In this document: positions 58,516-64,000 of the stretch, piece after piece
Position numbering within the stretch: the first letter of the stretch is position 1
Layout of the letters: every line of letters starts with the position of its first letter
Program-made: the position numbers and the translations under genes
NCBI GenBank assembly: GCA_958450365.1
Contig: CAUEEP010000910.1
Location: forward strand, 186,001-250,000
DNA: 64,000 bases
From: Mesorhabditis belari
Taxonomy: Eukaryota; Nematoda; Chromadorea; Rhabditida; Rhabditidae
Direction of reading: 5' to 3'
The notes under the pieces: model-generated
Database searches by the model: none
What the model was told of the DNA's origin: nothing
Seen by the model: only the letters and a program-made list of their open reading frames with translations

Positions 58516-61500
58516 ATACCATCCCGTTGAGTGAGCATCGTGGGACGGGCCGGGGGCGAGGAGCCCCTCAGCCCTTCCCTTTCTATGGATGGACGGTTAT
58601 CGGCGTACTTCTAACAATTGGCTTTACCCAAGCTTCTAAAAGACCCCATCATCCACATATCGAGGTTTGGGGAAATTTACGAGATCTTTTACTAGATTTA
58701 CTAGAGGTTTTTGTTTCGTTTTTTCTCTATCTCAAAAATGATGACCCTCGGGAGCAATAGTGCCTCTTTTGCTGAAGATTTAAAAGAGATGTTAAGCGAT
58801 GTTAAGCGATGTAAAAGATCTTCAACAACAAAATTTCGATGAAAGACTCAAATGCCCCATTTCTTTTTCTCAAAAGCTTGGCCCTTGGGGAGAAAAAAAA
58901 AGGCGTCGAGCTGGAAACATGGGCTCAATATTGGAAAGGAAGGGAAAGGGAAAGGGAAAGGGAAAGAGAAAGAGAAAGAGAAAGAGAGAAAGAGAAGAAG
59001 AAAGAGAAAGAGAAAGAGAAAGAGAAAGAGAAAGAGACCTTTTCCGTTTACTCTATTTTAACGGGTGACTGGGTGTGGAAAATTGCTTCTCTTGTAGATG
59101 CTTGAGAATAGGTACGATTAAAATGATTGTAGTAGCAGCAGAGTGGTAGTGCTAGTAAATGATGATAGTAGCAGATTGATACAATGTAATTTTCAATATG
59201 AGAACAATAACAGTAACCCGTAAAACTTCGCATTTAACAGGTTGGTAGAAGCAGGGACATTTAAATTGACCTTAATTGAGCTAATTGAGCCATAGGACAT
59301 TAAGCCAAATGATGTCTAACCAAAGCTCAGCCAGATCCCAGCTCAAGCCTGGCTTTCGTCAAGTCCAGAGACTTCAAGTCAAGCCAAATCTGCAGCTAAT
59401 CTGCAGCTAAGCTAAGCCAAGTCAGGCTATTAGGTTGAGTACTGTTGGTATGCTATCTTCATTGACCATTTTAGAAACGGTGAATCGACCAAAAAACAAA
59501 CGGTTTCTTTTATCGAAAAGCCCTATCTTTTTTCTACAAAATGCTTCTCAAGTTTTTTAAAAAGCGCTTGTTTCGAATGATTTCAAGAGGCGAAAAGACA
59601 TCGTCAAAAAAGAAAAAGACGAGTTTTCATCGAACGATCTTTTAACGATTCATTTTAAATGCTAATCTTATTATTGGGTTGGGGAGAATGAGTCGGCGCC
59701 GAAAATGAAAAAAATGTCTAAAACTTCTATTCGACTTCGTCAAATAATATGCGTTTGATATGAGTAGAATGGTTAACTAATTCTCTACAAAATGACATTT
59801 AAAAGAAAATTCAAACAGCGCCTCCGCTCAAGAAAAAGCCATTTTTTCACAAAAACTACAAACTGTGATCTAGAAAAAACCATTGGTGGGATCTTCCTGC
59901 AAATTTGGCAACTTAAGTAATTGAATGTGCTCTATCTTTTTTATATAAACACCAAAGAAGGTTTATGTGAAAGAAACTGTTCAAATGATGAGTCGGACTC
60001 TTTGCCATTTTAACCAGCTGCGTTTGGAAGTTCATAAACTCCACGAAAGAAAAGCTTTGTGGAATCTCTCAAAAGTGATTTTGTAGAGAAATAGTGGATC
60101 CTTTTGATGAAACTAAACGTATGTTTAAAGAAGGCTTTATGTGTGCAAAAAGTCCCTTTAAAGTTTGGCGCCGACTCATTCTCCCCAACCCAATAATAAC
60201 CAATAGTCCCATCTCATGTCAACCAGCAATAACTGAATATTTCTCCATTTTTCTCTATTTCAGGATCCAAATTCGCGTTTCGCGTGCATTGGCTCACTTC
60301 TGGCCGATCAACCGGCGTGTCAATGCCGTGAAGATGACGGAGAGCTATCATGTATTAATGCTCAATTCATCGAAACGAGAGTTTTCCTCACCGTCAACAA
60401 TCATTATAAGTGAGTTGGGGAAAGGAGAAAATAATGGAATAAACAAATAAACAAACAAACAAAAGCAGACTTATCAAACCTTTATACTTTGTACTCAAAA
60501 ATGCACTAAACGCTCTCTTTCTGATGCACTAAATGCTTTACAAAGCTTTTTGAGCGGAAAGACAAATTGTTGAGTGCATCAGAAAGGGTGTGTTTCTATT
60601 CTTGAGCACAAAGTACATCACTCTATCAATTTCATTTTCCCATCAAATGGAACACAATCTTTTGGGATCTGCTGGAAGGCAATTTGTTGTTTGTTTGGAG
60701 GGAAAAAAGACGAGCAACCATGAGATTTCATCGGATTCCCTTGAGGGATCCCCTTTTCCTTTTCTCCCTTTTCCCTTTTCCCCAAATTTTGCGACATTCT
60801 TTCTCCCAGCCACCATTTGGTCACAAAATCACAAAGAATATGGCAATCACAAAGAATATGGGAGCTTCTCAAAATATTGTTTGTCAGCATATTGTCAGGA
60901 GTTTTTATAATATACAAAATAAACTCTTCAGTAAATTAAGTGTTAAGTCCTATTCTTATTTTGAAATTGTCACTTCTTAAAGAACAAGTCAAGTATAGCG
61001 AATAAATGAATGAATTCTGCTGGTAGTTGGGAATACAAAACATGGTCGATGCCGGGATTCGAACCTGCGACCTTTACCGGGCGAACGCTCTACCAATGAG
61101 CTCTACCAATCTCTACTAGATAAAAAAGAACCTCTGTGCGCGCACTAGGCGCGTCCCTTTGAGTATTTTAAAAAACGCTGAAACAGATGTCAAATGAAAT
61201 TTTATGTGGTTGTGCCTTTTAAAAAACTTTTTGCAAAAAATCAAAGTAGATGGTCACTGGCCGGGTCAAACCTGGGTCATGTGAGGCGTGGAACGGGTGT
61301 ATCCACTGCGTCATGCGTGCAATTTTCATTTTACGCTGAAATTTGCATGGTGGGGTTTTCCAAAACAGGCAACTCGTTTCTGGCAATCATTTTTACAATT
61401 TCTGAAGCTGTTCTGCTGGTACTTGGGATACAAAACATGCTCGACGCCGGGGATTCAAACCCGTGATCTTTCGCTTACCGGGCAAACGCTCTACCAATGA

Positions 61501-64000
61501 GCTACATAGACACGCATCCCATTACCGCCACAGTAGGGCCTTATGCCTTATTCAACCATGTTAACTCTGCCCCTTTTTCGGTCCGTTTGCCGTTGGCAAT
61601 CTACGAATTTTGCTCGTACCTTGACCGGGTTTTTTTGAAAAACGTTTAGTTTGCTAGGAAATTCGATAGGAAATTTCATTTCGAGTCGAATGAAAGCAAA
61701 TTCAACGCTTTACAAACAAATCTGGCTAAGATACGAGCAAAATTCGTAGATTGCCAACGCCAAACACACCGAAAAAGAGCAGAGTTAACATGCCTGACTC
61801 CGCATAGATTTGCCAAGCTAGAAAAAGTCCTATTGGGATCAGGATCACGCCAAGGCAAGTCAGGCAAGTTTAGAGTTCAGAAAGGAATCAAGTCCAGGCT
61901 AAAAGGAATCAAGGAATCAGTCCAGGCTAAAAGGAATCAAGGGATCAAGTCCAGGCTTGGCTTTGCTTCTTCAGAACCATTTTGAGGCTTAATTCTTGTA
62001 ACATTTCATTTTAAACTTGAACAAAACACAAATCGAATTGTTGTCAATTATTTTTCAACCTTTCCATAATTTAGACACTTATCGAAGATCACATTTCACG
62101 GGAACAACTTCCAAGATCTTCCTCAAGGATCCCTTTTTGGTGACGTCATTCACTCATCGCTCACCACGCTGAACATTTCCGCCAATTACATTGTCAATTT
62201 GCATTCGGGAGCGTTGAAAGGTAACTGTAGTGTAAAGTGTATTCAGGCGTATGCATAGCTGCAGTTGAATGTAAAAATGAAGGCCGTCAAATGAACCAAT
62301 TACCTCAGGTGTTCCCAACTTGCGAGTGCTCGACTTGAGCAACAACGAGATCGTGCTGAAAGAGGAGAATGTCGATTTTCTCACGCACACACCGCATCTT
62401 ACGGAGGTTGGTTCTATTGATTTGATTTGAGGATAAAATGAAAAGTTGTGGGAGAAATAGGTGAAGAAATGGATTAAGAAATAGCTTTTATAGCAATTTA
62501 TTTTCTATCAACAAGGCTTATAAGTTTCCGAATTTCATCTAAAAGTTTAGACCAATTCAATCCAAGTTCTCATTGTTTGCCTCAATAAACTGAATAGCAC
62601 CAATCGATTCCCCGACCTCGAAAACCCCCGATACAAATTTACAGTTGAATATCTTCTTTTGGAGCCATCTACAGAACAAAAGAGAAATCCTTCTGTAAAT
62701 CACTGATGATTTTGTTCTTTGTGAAAAGACTGTGTACAGAGTGTACAATCGCTCACCTTCTGGCACATCCACCCGATAGATATGGGTCCCCTTTTGGAAC
62801 CGGGAAAAGGAGAAGGAGCGGTGGGTGACCGAGCCAGCCTCGCCGCTCCGGGCACCATCATCCCCAAATTCCCGGATCAAGACCGCCCCAAACCCAGCCG
62901 CATCGCCGTCACAAATTCCTCATTCTACCAAACCCCTGCATTACTTAAATAGCAGCTAAATTAGCTAAGAAAGTAGCTAAGAACAATGCTATCTGATCCG
63001 AGCCGTTTAAATTGGTTTTTTTGAAAGCTTACGAGATCCAATTTTGCCCTAGAACTGAATAGTGCAATTCTCAAACTGAATGGTGCAATTCCCCGACCCT
63101 GAAAACCCCAGGGCACAAATTTTTAACACTAAATCTCATTTGGAAACCATTTATAGAACAAAAGAAAAATCCTAATGTAAATGACTGGCGATGCCCAAGT
63201 TTTTGTCTTAAATTTTGCTATATTTTTGCTAAAAATCTCTGTAGACGTTTCAGTGAACATCTCTAGAAACACTTCAAAACTCATGTACAAAATCCAGATC
63301 CGCTCAGTCCGATCTAACCGTTTACAAACTACTTTTTATATAGTTTCGTTCTTTAGCTCTACTTGAGGAGAGCTTTCACAGCCACTCTCAATCGAACTCA
63401 ACAATTCGATCTCATGATGAGAATGTTCAAGCGAGCGAATCTACAAAAGTTACTAGTGAGTTTTTGGATTGCCAAAATTGTCCCGTAAACGATTTGACTT
63501 CCTTTCTATTCAGTGACTTTCTATTTCTATCCAGATCCTCGACCTTTCCTACAATTTCCTCGACACGATTCCCTCTCAATTGCCTTGTCCATTTCCATCA
63601 CTCCAAAAATTGGATCTCCGTCAGAATTTCCTCGAGGATCTCCCCGTGAATGCGTCTTGCTTGAAAAATATGGGATATCTCGATTTGAGCCGGTAAGATG
63701 GTTGAACAGTCATTAACAAACCAACTTTAGAAATCAATTCCACCAGCCAAGCAAGGCTCTCCGTCAGTTGCTCGGTCGTCTGCCGGAGAATTCGGTGAAT
63801 TTTCGGAATTCTTTTCATTGTGATTGCAAGAGTGCTGAATACATTCAATGGATTCGATCAACTAGAGCGGTAACTCAGAAAAAAATGTATTTGATTTGAA
63901 AAATCCCCACTTCCAGATCCGCGAAAAAACGACGCTCATCTGCGACAAAGCGAGCCCGAAAAGTCTCCAGGGACGACGACTCACCGATGTGCCTATCAAT
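58516..64000 (+). CDS. Leucine-rich-repeat surface or secreted protein, partial at both ends
   Basis: Exons seen: 58516-58664, 60264-60409, 62075-62220, 62309-62406, 63357-63455, 63535-63692, 63731-63869, 63916-64000 (runs off the window); about 340 codons in phase. The first seen exon is phase 1 and has no in-frame ATG, so at least one coding exon lies upstream. It encodes a hydrophobic leader (WTVIGVLLTIGFTQA) and a His/Pro stretch. The next exon has paired Cys (ACIGSL, ACQCREDD, LSC), an LRR N-terminal cap. LRRs follow: LTTLNISANYI, LRVLDLSNNEI, ILDLSYNFLDTIP, LQKLDLRQNFLEDLP, YLDLSRNQF. Then an LRRCT-type cap starts FHCDCKSAEYIQW. This organisation fits an extracellular LRR receptor or adhesion protein; some features recall trophoblast-glycoprotein-like LRR proteins, but that is a weak guess. 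Any transmembrane segment would lie beyond the window. Confidence 0.85.
58935..59040. repeat. GGGAAA/GAGAAA hexamer array
   Basis: About 17 copies in the first visible intron of the LRR gene. Confidence 0.9.
59671..60196. mobile_element. Mariner-type MITE with perfect 30-bp inverted ends
   Basis: TTATTGGGTTGGGGAGAATG plus AGTCGGCGCC at the left, perfect inverse at the right, 526 bp in all, ending just upstream of an LRR-gene exon. The interior has no intact transposase. Confidence 0.85.
61040..61110 (-). other. tRNA-Thr-like sequence, copy 1
   Basis: Minus strand AGCTCATTGGTAGAGCG (D-arm pairs GCTC/GAGC), CCCGGTAAA, then GCAGGTTCGAATCCCGG (B-box). The acceptor stem is not convincing. Flank TACAAAACATG is shared with copy 2. 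Confidence 0.55.
61440..61512 (-). other. tRNA-Thr-like sequence, copy 2
   Basis: Minus strand GTAGCTCATTGGTAGAGCG; anticodon stem TTTGC/GCGAA around CCGGTAA (GGT anticodon position); CGGGTTTGAATCCCC. Best-preserved tRNA-like copy in the window, but acceptor arms do not pair well, so tRNA-derived repeat is preferred over a live gene. Confidence 0.55.
61555..61793. mobile_element. Short inverted-repeat element in the LRR gene
   Basis: Arms of about 75 bp: CATGTTAACTCTGCCCC, GGCAATCTACGAATTTTGCT and their complements near 61735-61793. Confidence 0.8.

Noticed and set aside
58527..58760. LRR gene start at TTG 58527
   Set aside because: Non-AUG start is unlikely; the acceptor TTTTCAG at 58515 and phase 1 entry point to an upstream exon.

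Overview
The window reads as nuclear DNA of a free-living rhabditid-type nematode. The evidence is many short introns (35-45 nt) ending in TTTCAG-like acceptors, an interstitial block of the nematode telomere hexamer (TTAGGC on the minus strand), a T-type nematode acetylcholinesterase, and small secreted ShKT-domain genes. No species can be named from sequence alone.

Layout. (1) 2-17701, plus strand: the 3' part of an SCYL2/CVAK104-type pseudokinase gene, 16 exons reconstructed in phase, 5' end outside the window. Its intron 8 is about 10.5 kb and holds two paralogous genes on the minus strand, each coding a secreted cysteine-rich/ShKT protein (gene A, 11181-12968, complete; gene B, 4024-8427, one middle exon unresolved). 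(2) 17702-32770: no gene recognised; minisatellites, foldback elements and AT-rich spacer. (3) 32827-45038, plus strand: a complete 18-exon acetylcholinesterase gene, 622 residues, with an ACE-1-like C-terminal tetramerisation tail. (4) 45039-58515: again only repeats and foldback elements. (5) 58516-64000, plus strand: a leucine-rich-repeat cell-surface/secreted protein, open at both ends.

The coding exons are short and orderly, but almost every intron longer than about 300 nt is filled with a private tandem array (unit 6-24 bp) or with a terminal-inverted-repeat/foldback element. About 40 different arrays occur in 64 kb, and most very long ORFs in the window are array translations rather than genes. 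Several foldback elements carry a tRNA-like module (A-box and B-box) near their centre, which is the most unusual structural theme here. The three plus-strand genes show no functional link: one acts in clathrin traffic, one in acetylcholine breakdown, one in adhesion or signalling. All exon calls come from reading splice sites and conserved family residues by eye; no alignment or transcript data were available.
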